This document shows, in pieces, positions 42,478 to 50,377 of a DNA stretch of 64,000 bases. The translations under genes and the position numbers were made by a program. How positions within the stretch are numbered: position 1 is the first letter of the stretch; each line of letters starts with the position of its first letter. The notes beneath the pieces were generated by a model. That model ran no database searches. It had not been told where the DNA came from and saw nothing but the letters and a program-made list of their open reading frames with translations. The stretch comes from Sphingomonas kyeonggiensis (GTDB lineage Bacteria; Pseudomonadota; Alphaproteobacteria; Sphingomonadales; Sphingomonadaceae), in assembly GCF_014196745.1 (NCBI RefSeq), contig NZ_JACIEH010000005.1, forward strand, positions 62,001 through 126,000, given 5' to 3'.

Positions 42478-43719
42478 ATGTCCGATCCGGCGGTGCCCAT
42501 CGGCGAGACCCGATCGCCGAACCCTTTGCGCTGGGCGATCCTCGCGCTGCTCTTCGCCTCGACCGTGCTCAACTATGTCGACCGGCAGACGCTCTCGATC
42601 CTCGCGCCGATGGTGCAGCGCGACCTCAAGATGGACGATATCGGCTATGCCCATGTCGTCCAGCTGTTCCTGATCGCCTATACGATCGCCTATCTCGTTG
42701 CCGGCTGGCTGACCGACAGGCTCGGCACGCGGACTGCACTCGCGCTGTTCGTCGGCTGGTGGTCGCTCGCCAACATGGCGACGGGCTTCGTGCGCAGCGC
42801 CGGGGCATTGGGCGGCGCCCGCGCGATGCTGGGCCTGGGCGAGGCGAGCAACTATACCGCCGGCCCCAAGGCGGTCTCCGAGCATTTCCCGCCGCGCGAA
42901 CGCGGCTTCGCCTTCGGCACCTATACCGCCGGCGCGATGGTCGGCGCGACGATCGCGCCGCCGCTGATCGGCTGGCTGGCGCTGACCTATGGCTGGCGCG
43001 AGGCGTTCGTCGCGACCGGCGCGATGGGCTTTGTCTGGCTGGTCGCCTGGCTCACCATCTATCCGCGCAGCAAGGAGAAGGCAGCGGGTCCGGCCGAGCC
43101 GACGCCGTGGCGCGCGATCCTGCGCGAGCGGCCCCTGTGGGGCTTCGCCCTTTCCCGGATGCTCGCGGACCCGGTCTGGTATTTCTACCTGTTCTGGTTC
43201 CCCAAATATCTCGCAGACCAGCGCGAGCTGAGCCTGATGACGATCGCGGCGACGGCGTGGATCGTCTATCTCGCCGCCGATATCGGCAGCATCGGCGGGG
43301 GCATCTTCTCGGGCCAGCTGATCAAGCGCGGGATGACGCCGCCCAACAGCCGGCTGACCGGCCTGGCGGTGGCGGCGGTGCTGGCACCGGCGGGCATGCT
43401 GATCGCGACCAATCCGGGGATCGAAGTGACCTTCGCGCTGGCGGCGCTGGTGGCGTTCGCGCACCTGGTCTTCCAGATCAACATCAGCACCTTGGTGGTG
43501 GACCTCTACCCGACCCGTGTGGTCGCCACCGTGTTCGGCATCGTCGCGGCGGGCAGCGGCCTGGGCGGGATCTTCTCGACCCAGCTCGTCGGCCGCCTCG
43601 CCCAGTCGGGCGATTACGGCCAGATCTTCCTGCTGATGGGCTGCCTCCACCCGCTGGCGATGCTGATCGCCTTCGTGGCGCTGCGCAGCCACCCAAGGTC
43701 GGAGCTGCGGCCGGGTTAA
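42478..43719 (+). CDS. MFS transporter, hexuronate/ACS (ExuT-like) family
   Basis: The ATG directly abuts the IclR stop codon, with AGGAGG upstream. The 413-residue protein has twelve membrane segments and the ACS-family start NYVDRQTLSILAPMVQRDL. The loop-2 motif AGWLTDRLGTR and an EASNYTAGPKAVSEHFPP segment are also typical of ExuT-like sugar-acid carriers. It would import galactonate, a uronate or similar acid with protons into the cytosol for the enzymes encoded alongside. Confidence 0.92.
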   Translation: MSDPAVPIGETRSPNPLRWAILALLFASTVLNYVDRQTLSILAPMVQRDLKMDDIGYAHVVQLFLIAYTIAYLVAGWLTDRLGTRTALALFVGWWSLANMATGFVRSAGALGGARAMLGLGEASNYTAGPKAVSEHFPPRERGFAFGTYTAGAMVGATIAPPLIGWLALTYGWREAFVATGAMGFVWLVAWLTIYPRSKEKAAGPAEPTPWRAILRERPLWGFALSRMLADPVWYFYLFWFPKYLADQRELSLMTIAATAWIVYLAADIGSIGGGIFSGQLIKRGMTPPNSRLTGLAVAAVLAPAGMLIATNPGIEVTFALAALVAFAHLVFQINISTLVVDLYPTRVVATVFGIVAAGSGLGGIFSTQLVGRLAQSGDYGQIFLLMGCLHPLAMLIAFVALRSHPRSELRPG

Positions 43720-43753
43720 GGTCGCGAGGCCCGAACGCGCCTCCAACCAATTC

Positions 43754-43781
43754 CGTCATCCCCGCCTTCGCGGGGATGACG
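43754..43781. terminator. Hairpin between convergent MFS and esterase genes
   Basis: CGTCATCCCCGC and GCGGGGATGACG make a perfect 12-bp stem around CTTC, followed on the plus strand by ACTAAATATA. It can end both transcripts. The core is also a common extragenic palindrome in related genomes. Confidence 0.75.
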
Positions 43782-43799
43782 ACTAAATATAGCTTGGCC

Positions 43800-44810
43800 T
43801 CAGGCCAGCCCGTTCCGCTGCTGCCAGCGCCGAGCGAGGTTCGGCCAGTCGGACATCGGCCAGGCGGGATCGCCGCGCAGGCCCAGGCCGTGCGCGCCGT
43901 CCTCGAACAAATGCATGTCGATTGCCCCGCCCGATCCGCGCACCGCGCCGAACAGGGCGAGCGCATGATCGACCGGCACCACCCGGTCGTGCACCGCATG
44001 GGCCAGGAAGATCGGCGGGGTGATCCCGGGCAGTCGCTGGTCGAACGACCACGCCGCAGCATCGGCGGCCGCAGCGTCGGGCCCGAGCAGCGCCAGCTTC
44101 GAGCCGGTATGCGCCCCTGCCCCCATCGACACGACCGGATAGAGCAGCATCGCGCCGTCGGGTCGGGTGAGCAGCCGGTCGGCGGCGTCGATCGCCGGAT
44201 AGGTGCGGTCATAGACCTTCACGCACAGGCTCATCGCCAGGTGCCCGCCCGCCGATCCACCCCAGACCGTCACGCGCTTCGGATCGACGCTCCACTTGCC
44301 GCCTGCGCGGATCAGCCGCATCGCCCGCTGCGCGTCCTGCAGCGCGACCAGCGCGCCGCCACCCCAGCGGTCCGCCGGCAACCGGTAGCGCAGCACGAAC
44401 GCCGCGACGCCCTGCGCGTTGAACCAGCGTGCCGCCTCATAGCCTTCGCGGTCGATGCCGACGCGCGAATAGCCGCCGCCGGGCAGGATCAGTACCGAAG
44501 CGCCGGTCGGATTGGTCGCCGCGAAATAGGCGAGCGTCGGCCGGGTGACGTGCTCGGCGACGCGGTAGCGCAGGCCGGCATTGTCGGTCTGGTCGTCGAT
44601 CCGCTCGGTGATGGCCGGAACCGGCCCGCCCGGCATCCTGCCCTCGGGCCAGAGCGGCAGGACGAGATCCGGCTCGCGCGTGTCCTGGGCGAAGGTCAGA
44701 AAGCCGCCCCCCGGCGCCGTCTGCGCCCGGGCGGCGATCACGGCCGATCCGGTTGCCAGCGCGGCGCCCTTGAGCATCGCCCGCCGACTAGTGGTATCCC
44801 CAATGCGCAC
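43800..44810 (-). CDS. Tat-exported alpha/beta hydrolase (carbohydrate esterase-like)
   Basis: GTG 44810 is chosen because it begins a Tat signal (TTSRRAMLKGAAL within 20 residues) and has AGAGG four bases upstream. The 336-residue protein shows LILPGGGYSRVG (oxyanion loop), WGGSAGGHLAMS (nucleophile), HDRVVPVDHAL (acid) and EDGAHGLGLRG (His). This is the BD-FAE/acetyl-xylan-esterase-like set. It probably removes acyl groups from an oligosaccharide in the periplasm before uptake. A GTTGC-N7-GCAAC palindrome lies 45-61 bp upstream. Confidence 0.86.
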   Translation of the reverse strand: MRIGDTTSRRAMLKGAALATGSAVIAARAQTAPGGGFLTFAQDTREPDLVLPLWPEGRMPGGPVPAITERIDDQTDNAGLRYRVAEHVTRPTLAYFAATNPTGASVLILPGGGYSRVGIDREGYEAARWFNAQGVAAFVLRYRLPADRWGGGALVALQDAQRAMRLIRAGGKWSVDPKRVTVWGGSAGGHLAMSLCVKVYDRTYPAIDAADRLLTRPDGAMLLYPVVSMGAGAHTGSKLALLGPDAAAADAAAWSFDQRLPGITPPIFLAHAVHDRVVPVDHALALFGAVRGSGGAIDMHLFEDGAHGLGLRGDPAWPMSDWPNLARRWQQRNGLA

Positions 44811-44854
44811 CAGGCCTCTCCGGATAGATTGCTTATCCGCAGACCCTATAGAGC

Positions 44855-44871
44855 GTTGCCACGATAGCAAC
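44855..44871 (-). promoter_or_regulatory. Operator-like palindrome upstream of the esterase
   Basis: GTTGC (44855-44859) and GCAAC (44867-44871) form an inverted repeat with a seven-base spacer; its right half reads ATAGCAACA, the same core as at 39596. A further copy in reverse (GTTGCTATAT) is at 44918-44927. Distance to the esterase start is 45 bp. Confidence 0.45.
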
Positions 44872-45001
44872 ATATTGGTGCACATTAGCCCTGAAACAGG
44901 CGATTATGGCTAGATTCGTTGCTATATTCGTCGCCCCAGCCCCGCCACCTCTACCCTTGCCGACTGGCAAGGGAAAGGCGGCGGGCCCGGTTACTCGTTC
45001 C

Positions 45002-47794
45002 TCAGAAGTTGGCGCTGACGCCGAACTTCGCGGTCCAGCTGTACTTCTCGTACTGGAGCAGACGCTTGGCGCCCTCATAGTTCTGATAGGCGAAGTAAGG
45101 CGCGTCGGTGACGTTCACCCAGTCGGCGAACAGGCGGACGCCCTTGGTCATCTTGAACTTGGCCGACAGGTCGAGCTGGAAGTGCTGGTCGACATAGCGG
45201 TCCTCGTCCGGCGCCCCGCCCAGCTCGTCCAGATACTTGTCGCGATAGGTGCCCGCGGCGCGGAACGACACGCGGCCCTTCTCGTAGCCCAGCACGACGT
45301 TGAACGTGTTCCGGGCCGCCGACGGCAGCGAGATGCGGCGCGGGTCGGTCAGGTTGTCGCCGTCGAACACCGTGCCCTTGGCATCGGTGAAGGTGTAGTT
45401 GGCGTTGAGCAGCAGGCCGTCGAACGGCGCCGGCAGGAAGGTGAAGCGCTGGGCGTAGGACAGCTCCACGCCCTTCACCTTGGCCGTCTCGCCGTTCACG
45501 AAGGTATCGGCCTGGACATAGGGCACGCCGTAGATCGTGCCGGCATTGTCGTCGCGCACGGTGACGATGAAGTCGTCGATCGACTTCCAGAACACCCCGG
45601 CGGTCAGCGCCGAGCCGTTGCCGAAATACCATTCGGCCGAGGCATCGACGTTCCAGGCGCGATAGGGCTTCAGGTTCGGGTTACCGAATTCGGCCTCGTC
45701 ATCCTCGTTGACCAGCACGCGCGGCGCCAGGTTCGACAGCTTCGGGCGGACCAGGCTCTTGTAGCCGCCCAGGCGCAGCACGATGTTGCGCACCGGCTCG
45801 TAGCGGAAGGTCAGGCTCGGCAGCCAGTCGGTATAGTTGCGCTTCACCCGGTTCGGCGTGACGGTCACGTTGGTGCCGTCGGTCGAGGTGACGAAGGCGC
45901 CGATGTCGTTATGGGTACGCTCCATGCGCACGCCGCCGATCACGCGCAGGTCCGCCATGTCGAGGCGGCCGAGCAGGTAGCCGGCCATTACGTCCTCGTC
46001 GATCGAATAGTCCGACGATGCCGAATTGATCAGCGTGTCGATCCGGTTCACGCGGAAATTGGCACGGTTGGCGTTGAAGAAGTCGGTCGGCGCGGTGTGG
46101 CCGAGCTGCGGCGTGATCGCCTGGATGCGATAGGTCGGCAGGCCGAGCACGCTCGAGAGCGGATAGTTGCCGGTATAGCCGTCATAGACGGTGCCGTTGA
46201 AGTCGTACGACTTGGTGCGCCAGCGGCCCTTGGCGCCCGCCTGCAGCGTGAAGGTGCCGCGGGCCAGCGCGAACTCGCGGGCCAGGTCGGCACGGCCGGT
46301 CCATTCCTTGTCGAGCGAATCCGACAGGTCGGTGCGCTCGAGCTCGTTGAAGCTGTAGCTGTCGGCGCTGTTGAACAGCGCGGTGTTGCCCGACACGCTG
46401 AACAGCGGGCGGCGGACATCGGCATAGTCGAACAGCAGGTTGACCGCGTTCGCGCCCGTGCCGCTGAAGCGGCCGCGGAAGCGCGTCGGGTCGATCGAGC
46501 CGTTCTCATATTCGCTCGCTTCCGAATAGGCGCCCGAATAGGTGAACTTCCACGGGCCGGCCTCGGTCTCGCCGCCGATCGTCAGCGACTTGATCTTCTG
46601 CTCCTCGTAGCGGTCCTTCATGCGGCGGCGCACCTCGATGCGGCCATCGGCGCTGGAGAAATAGGCGCTGTTCGCGCTGCTGTTCGCAGCGCGCGGCGCA
46701 CCGCTCATGATGAAGATCACGTCGCCGCGATATTCCTGGTCGGCGAAGCTGCTGTAGAGGCCGCGGGCATAGAGCTTGGTGGTGTCGCTCAGGCGCCAGT
46801 CGAGGTTCAGCGAGGCGCCGAAACGCTCACGCTCGACATTATAGTCGCGATACTGGAGCTCCTCGGCATAGACGATGCCATTCGCCTTGTTCCAGTCGGC
46901 GCCCTCGATGTTGTCCGTCTCGAACTTGCGCTTGTAGTAGCTCACGCCACCGGCGATGCCGAAGGTGTCGCTGAGCTTGGTCGAGAAATCGAGGCTCGCC
47001 TTCGGCGTGACGTCTCCGGCATAGTCATTGTAGCTGCCTTCGAGCTTGATCGAGAGCAGATCCTTCTTGCGGTCGAACGCGCTCACCGTGTTGATCTCGA
47101 TCGAGGCGCCGAGCGTGTCGGCGTCCATGTCCGGGGTCAGCGACTTCTTGACCTCGATCGACTCGATCAGCTCGGAGGGCACCACGTCGAGCGCGACCGA
47201 GCGGACGTCCGATTCCGGCGCCGGCAGGCGCGCGCCGTTGATCGAGGCCGAGTTGAGCTCGGGATCGAGGCCGCGTACCGAGACGAAGCGGCCTTCGCCC
47301 TGGTCGTTGAGGATGTTCACGCCCGGCAGGCGACGCAGCGATTCGGCGACGTTCTGGTCGGGGAACTGGCCGATCGAGTCGCGGGTCAGCACGCTCTCGA
47401 CGCCGTCGGCGGCGCGCTGGCGCGACAGGCTGCTCGACAGGCTGGCCGCCTGGCCGACCACGATGATCTGGTTGTTGCCGCCCAGCACCAGGTCGACACG
47501 GACATTGCCGCTGTCCGGAACCGTAATCGTGCTGGTGGTCGGCTCGGTGCCGACATAGCGCGCCACCACCGTATAGGTGCCGGCGGGCACGTCACCGAAA
47601 TGGAAGCTGCCGTCGCGCTCCGCTTCGACCACGCGGCCCAGCTCGACGATGCGCACTTCGGCGCCCTGCAGCGCGCGCGTGCCCGAACCGTCGGTCACGG
47701 TGCCGACGACATCGCTGGCCCAGGCGACGGCCGGCGCGAACAACATGGCGGCGCCTGCGAGCAGGCCTGCCTGGAAGCGGCGAGAATTCAGCAT
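45002..47794 (-). CDS. TonB-dependent receptor with N-terminal carboxypeptidase-regulatory-like domain
   Basis: ATG 47794 gives a signal peptide (ending AWAS, about residue 26) and 930 residues. A small beta domain follows (about 27-105, LQGAEVRIVELGRVVEAERD), then the plug with SIGQFPDQNVAESLRRLPGV, and a barrel ending in a terminal Phe (KFGVSANF). This is the same sphingomonad glycan-receptor class as the gene at 36742, but with the extra domain. A 20-bp palindrome 223-242 bp upstream may be its operator. It flanks the sugar-acid cluster on the right and may transport the same or a related glycan. Confidence 0.92.
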   Translation of the reverse strand: MLNSRRFQAGLLAGAAMLFAPAVAWASDVVGTVTDGSGTRALQGAEVRIVELGRVVEAERDGSFHFGDVPAGTYTVVARYVGTEPTTSTITVPDSGNVRVDLVLGGNNQIIVVGQAASLSSSLSRQRAADGVESVLTRDSIGQFPDQNVAESLRRLPGVNILNDQGEGRFVSVRGLDPELNSASINGARLPAPESDVRSVALDVVPSELIESIEVKKSLTPDMDADTLGASIEINTVSAFDRKKDLLSIKLEGSYNDYAGDVTPKASLDFSTKLSDTFGIAGGVSYYKRKFETDNIEGADWNKANGIVYAEELQYRDYNVERERFGASLNLDWRLSDTTKLYARGLYSSFADQEYRGDVIFIMSGAPRAANSSANSAYFSSADGRIEVRRRMKDRYEEQKIKSLTIGGETEAGPWKFTYSGAYSEASEYENGSIDPTRFRGRFSGTGANAVNLLFDYADVRRPLFSVSGNTALFNSADSYSFNELERTDLSDSLDKEWTGRADLAREFALARGTFTLQAGAKGRWRTKSYDFNGTVYDGYTGNYPLSSVLGLPTYRIQAITPQLGHTAPTDFFNANRANFRVNRIDTLINSASSDYSIDEDVMAGYLLGRLDMADLRVIGGVRMERTHNDIGAFVTSTDGTNVTVTPNRVKRNYTDWLPSLTFRYEPVRNIVLRLGGYKSLVRPKLSNLAPRVLVNEDDEAEFGNPNLKPYRAWNVDASAEWYFGNGSALTAGVFWKSIDDFIVTVRDDNAGTIYGVPYVQADTFVNGETAKVKGVELSYAQRFTFLPAPFDGLLLNANYTFTDAKGTVFDGDNLTDPRRISLPSAARNTFNVVLGYEKGRVSFRAAGTYRDKYLDELGGAPDEDRYVDQHFQLDLSAKFKMTKGVRLFADWVNVTDAPYFAYQNYEGAKRLLQYEKYSWTAKFGVSANF

Positions 47795-48016
47795 TGGCGG
47801 GATCCCTTTTCGTCTCTGATGCGCAACCGGCTGGCCGCGCCCATTGGGCGGGGATCTTCTCGGGCAGCCGCCATCGCCCGCTGCCAGCGGTCGAACGACG
47901 AACTGTCGATGTCCCCTTTTGGGCGGCGCATTGAACACGCCACCTCGTTGGCCGGGCGGGTGACGGGCCGACATGACGGGCGTGTTACGATTGAGCGTCA
48001 AAACAACGTCACATGG

Positions 48017-48036
48017 ATGTCATTTAACTGACATCG
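48017..48036 (-). promoter_or_regulatory. Perfect inverted repeat GATGTCA-N6-TGACATC
   Basis: Seven-base arms (48017-48023, 48030-48036) are perfect and surround TTTAAC in an AT-rich stretch. The 341-bp gap 47795-48135 holds no other recognisable gene. The site is 223 bp upstream of the TonB receptor start; the DUF3325 gene only ends nearby. The receptor promoter is the probable target. Confidence 0.5.
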
Positions 48037-48135
48037 ATCTAGCGCGTTGATTTAATGAACTAAAATTCACCCACCCAATTGCAGGAAATTATTGCCCGGA
48101 GTCTCTGGCGGGAAGGAAGATCGCGCCGCCGGCGC

Positions 48136-48441
48136 TCAAAGCAGGCAGAGCGGCAGCGCGATCACCGTCATCGGGATCCAGGGCGCCGTGGCCGCCTTGG
48201 GCCAGCGCGACAGGATGAGGACGAGGATCACCCCGCTCACCGACAGCAGCGCCAACCATGCCGGCACGGCCAGATAGGGACCGAACCGGTGCAGCGCGGC
48301 AAGGAACGAGCCCAGGATCAGGAGCCAGCCGAGTATCCGTGCGCGGGTCCGGTCCGGGCGAGCGGTTCGGGAATGCCGCCCCTTCCCCTGCGCGAGTTTG
48401 GCGAAACCGGCATAGCCGAGCAGGGCGACCTCAAGCGACAT
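48136..48441 (-). CDS. DUF3325 small membrane protein
   Basis: The ATG at 48441 has GGGAGG upstream, inside the end of the PepSY gene (11-bp overlap). The 101-residue product has two to three membrane segments (about 38-56, 62-80, 84-100) with LALLGYAGFAKLA-like start (EVALLGYAGFAKLAQ). DUF3325 proteins typically accompany PepSY proteins and siderophore receptors in iron-uptake loci, as here. The role is unknown. Confidence 0.82.
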   Translation of the reverse strand: MSLEVALLGYAGFAKLAQGKGRHSRTARPDRTRARILGWLLILGSFLAALHRFGPYLAVPAWLALLSVSGVILVLILSRWPKAATAPWIPMTVIALPLCLL

Positions 48442-50002
48442 CGACGACCTCCCGGACTTCGACAACCTCGACCGGCACACGCCGGCGCGGCTGGGCCGCA
48501 CGGGCCGGCTTAGCGGCCGTCCGCCAGGCAGCGAAGCCCAGCGTCGCCGCCAGCAGGAGCATCGTCGTGTCGAACGCCACGAACAGCCCGTCGGTCGGGA
48601 ACCCGCCGACCACGGCTAGGTCCGCGATCGGAACCGCCGCGAACAACAGCGCGCTGATCGCCAGCGTCTCGATCCAGGCCCGGCGGACCGGGCGGAGGAG
48701 CGACAATGCGGCCAGGCCGAACCAGGTCCAGAACATCGCGGAGACTTCCAGGTCGGCGCGGCCGGCCAGCGTCGGCGGCAGCAACCGGTTGGCGAGCAGG
48801 AAGGCCGCCATCCCCGCGGGCAGGCAGGCGACTGCGCCGATGTTGAGCCGCTCGACCAGCGACATGCCGAAGAATGGCTGCGCGCCGGGCCGTTGGCGCT
48901 TCACCGTCCACAGCACCAGACCCGTCGCGACCATGGCGCAGCCGGTTAGGCCGAGCAGGAAGCAGACCCAGCGCAGCAGCGGCCCGGCGAACCAGCCGAG
49001 GTGCAGGCCGAGCATCACGCCCGCGGTCTCCACCGCCGGCCCGGGCGCGGGCGACGCGGCCAGCCGGGCGCCGGATACGCCGGCATAGGTGATCGATGCG
49101 CCGCGCGCGTTCAGCCTGTCCTCGCCCGTGCGGAGCAGCGTGACGGTGGAGGACGCGTCGTCGGGATTGCCCACGATGATGCGCGAGACGCGGGCGCCCT
49201 GCCATTCCGCCGAGGCCGCCTCGACGAAGCGGCCCATGTCGGCGAGCCGGCCCGGCTGCCCCGATGCCTTCTGGCCGGCGGTGTCGCCGTACAGGCTCTC
49301 GGCAAAGGCCGTGGGCTTCGGATAGTTGGCGAGGATCGGCCAGGGCATGTACATCACGACCAGCGTGATCAGCCCGGTATAGGTGATCATCGCGTGGTAG
49401 GGCAGCGCGAGCACCGCCGAGACATTGTGCGCGTCGAGCCAGCTGCGCTGCCCCTTGCTCCAGCGCAGTGTGAAGAAATCGGCGAAGATGCGCTTGTGGG
49501 TGATCACGCCCGACAGGATCGCGCCGAGCATGAACATCGCACAGAGCCCGGCGAGCCACCGGCCCCAGGGGTGCGGCAGCTGCAGCTGGAAATGGAAACG
49601 GTAGAAGAACTCGCCGCCCCTCGTATCGCGCGCCTCGATCGGAGCGCCGGTGGCGGGATCAAGGCGCACCTCGGGCCGGCGCGGCGCGCGCGGTGCCTTG
49701 GGATCGGGGTTGGGCCGCGCGCGCGTGAAGGCCCGGGTCGAGAGCGTGCGATCGGTCGGGAGATAGATGGTCCACTGCTCGTCGTGCGGCGCATTCTTCT
49801 GGAGCCAGGCGATAGCGGTACGCGCGGCTTCGGCCTGGGGGACGGCGTGCGGCCGATATTCCGGCTGCATCCACCGCGTGATCTCGGGACGGAAATAGCT
49901 CGCGGTGCCGGTCAGGAACATCGCGAAGAGGATCCAGCCGGCAAGCAGCCCCAGCCAGCCATGGATCCACGCCATCGACTGGCGCACGCCATTGCCCTTC
50001 AC
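48431..50002 (-). CDS. PepSY-associated TM helix protein (iron-uptake accessory, possible ferric reductase)
   Basis: GTG 50002 overlaps the DUF3649 stop by four bases (GTGA). The 523-residue protein begins WIHGWLGLLAGWILFAMFLT, the usual first helix of the PepSY_TM family, and has conserved His pairs in RFHFQLQLPH, LGLHLGWFAG and DAHNVSA. A periplasmic PepSY-like region (about 65-135, 230-310) and four more helices near the C-terminus follow. These proteins are thought to reduce ferric siderophores at the inner membrane. It sits in a DUF3649-PepSY-DUF3325 operon divergent from a siderophore receptor. Confidence 0.9.
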   Translation of the reverse strand: MKGNGVRQSMAWIHGWLGLLAGWILFAMFLTGTASYFRPEITRWMQPEYRPHAVPQAEAARTAIAWLQKNAPHDEQWTIYLPTDRTLSTRAFTRARPNPDPKAPRAPRRPEVRLDPATGAPIEARDTRGGEFFYRFHFQLQLPHPWGRWLAGLCAMFMLGAILSGVITHKRIFADFFTLRWSKGQRSWLDAHNVSAVLALPYHAMITYTGLITLVVMYMPWPILANYPKPTAFAESLYGDTAGQKASGQPGRLADMGRFVEAASAEWQGARVSRIIVGNPDDASSTVTLLRTGEDRLNARGASITYAGVSGARLAASPAPGPAVETAGVMLGLHLGWFAGPLLRWVCFLLGLTGCAMVATGLVLWTVKRQRPGAQPFFGMSLVERLNIGAVACLPAGMAAFLLANRLLPPTLAGRADLEVSAMFWTWFGLAALSLLRPVRRAWIETLAISALLFAAVPIADLAVVGGFPTDGLFVAFDTTMLLLAATLGFAAWRTAAKPARAAQPRRRVPVEVVEVREVVDVA

Positions 50003-50289
50003 GGGCGGACGCCCAGCAGCAGCGCCGCGCCACCCGCGATCACGGCCGTGCCCCAGATCACGGCGGCGACACGCGTGAGCCGGGGCTCGTGGAACGCCCA
50101 GAGCCCGAAGGCGGCATAGAACAGGAAGGAAAGGATCATCCCCCAGGCGGTCGCCTCGACACGTTCGACCGGCAGCAGCCGCGCGAGCAGCGTCGCCAAC
50201 CCCGCCGCCGCGGCATAGCCGCCGATCAGCGCGGTCAGGCTGCGCCCGGCCATCGACCATCCCTGCCCGCCAAGCTGGGCGCTCGCCAT
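49999..50289 (-). CDS. DUF3649 small membrane protein
   Basis: ATG 50289 follows AAGGGGG. The 96-residue product has three hydrophobic segments (about 15-35, 45-62, 70-92), with TALIGGYAAAAGLATLLARLL as core (first part quoted: TALIGGYAAAAGLA). DUF3649 proteins are found only beside iron-uptake receptor genes. It is first in the operon and 52 bp from the Fur-box-like palindrome, so its expression should be iron-repressed together with the receptor. Confidence 0.85.
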   Translation of the reverse strand: MASAQLGGQGWSMAGRSLTALIGGYAAAAGLATLLARLLPVERVEATAWGMILSFLFYAAFGLWAFHEPRLTRVAAVIWGTAVIAGGAALLLGVRP

Positions 50290-50341
50290 TCCAATCCCCC
50301 TTTTCCCGTCTTGCATCTCCTGCCGATCGGCTCTAGCGGCA

Positions 50342-50360
50342 ATTGCAAATCGTTAGCAAT
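50342..50360. promoter_or_regulatory. Fur-box-like palindrome in the divergent iron-uptake promoter
   Basis: A 19-bp palindrome (ATTGC-A-AA-TCG-TT-A-GCAAT, two mismatched positions) lies between DUF3649 (start 50289) and the siderophore receptor (start 50378). The ATTGC/GCAAT arms resemble alphaproteobacterial Fur sites. Gene content on both sides supports iron control. Confidence 0.6.
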
Positions 50361-50377
50361 AACAAAAAGGGGGTTTT

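Noticed and set aside
43754..43781. Mobile element end, because the hairpin resembles common extragenic palindromes
   Set aside because: It is a single copy in this window with no flanking duplication or transposase, so a terminator/REP reading is enough.
44906..48031. Open frame of 1041 codons on the plus strand opposite the second glycan receptor
   Set aside because: Same antisense artefact of high GC; the receptor on the minus strand is complete and has a signal peptide.
47795..48135. Riboswitch or small RNA in the long gap before the glycan receptor
   Set aside because: Only one palindrome is visible; no conserved riboswitch core or strong terminator hairpin was found.
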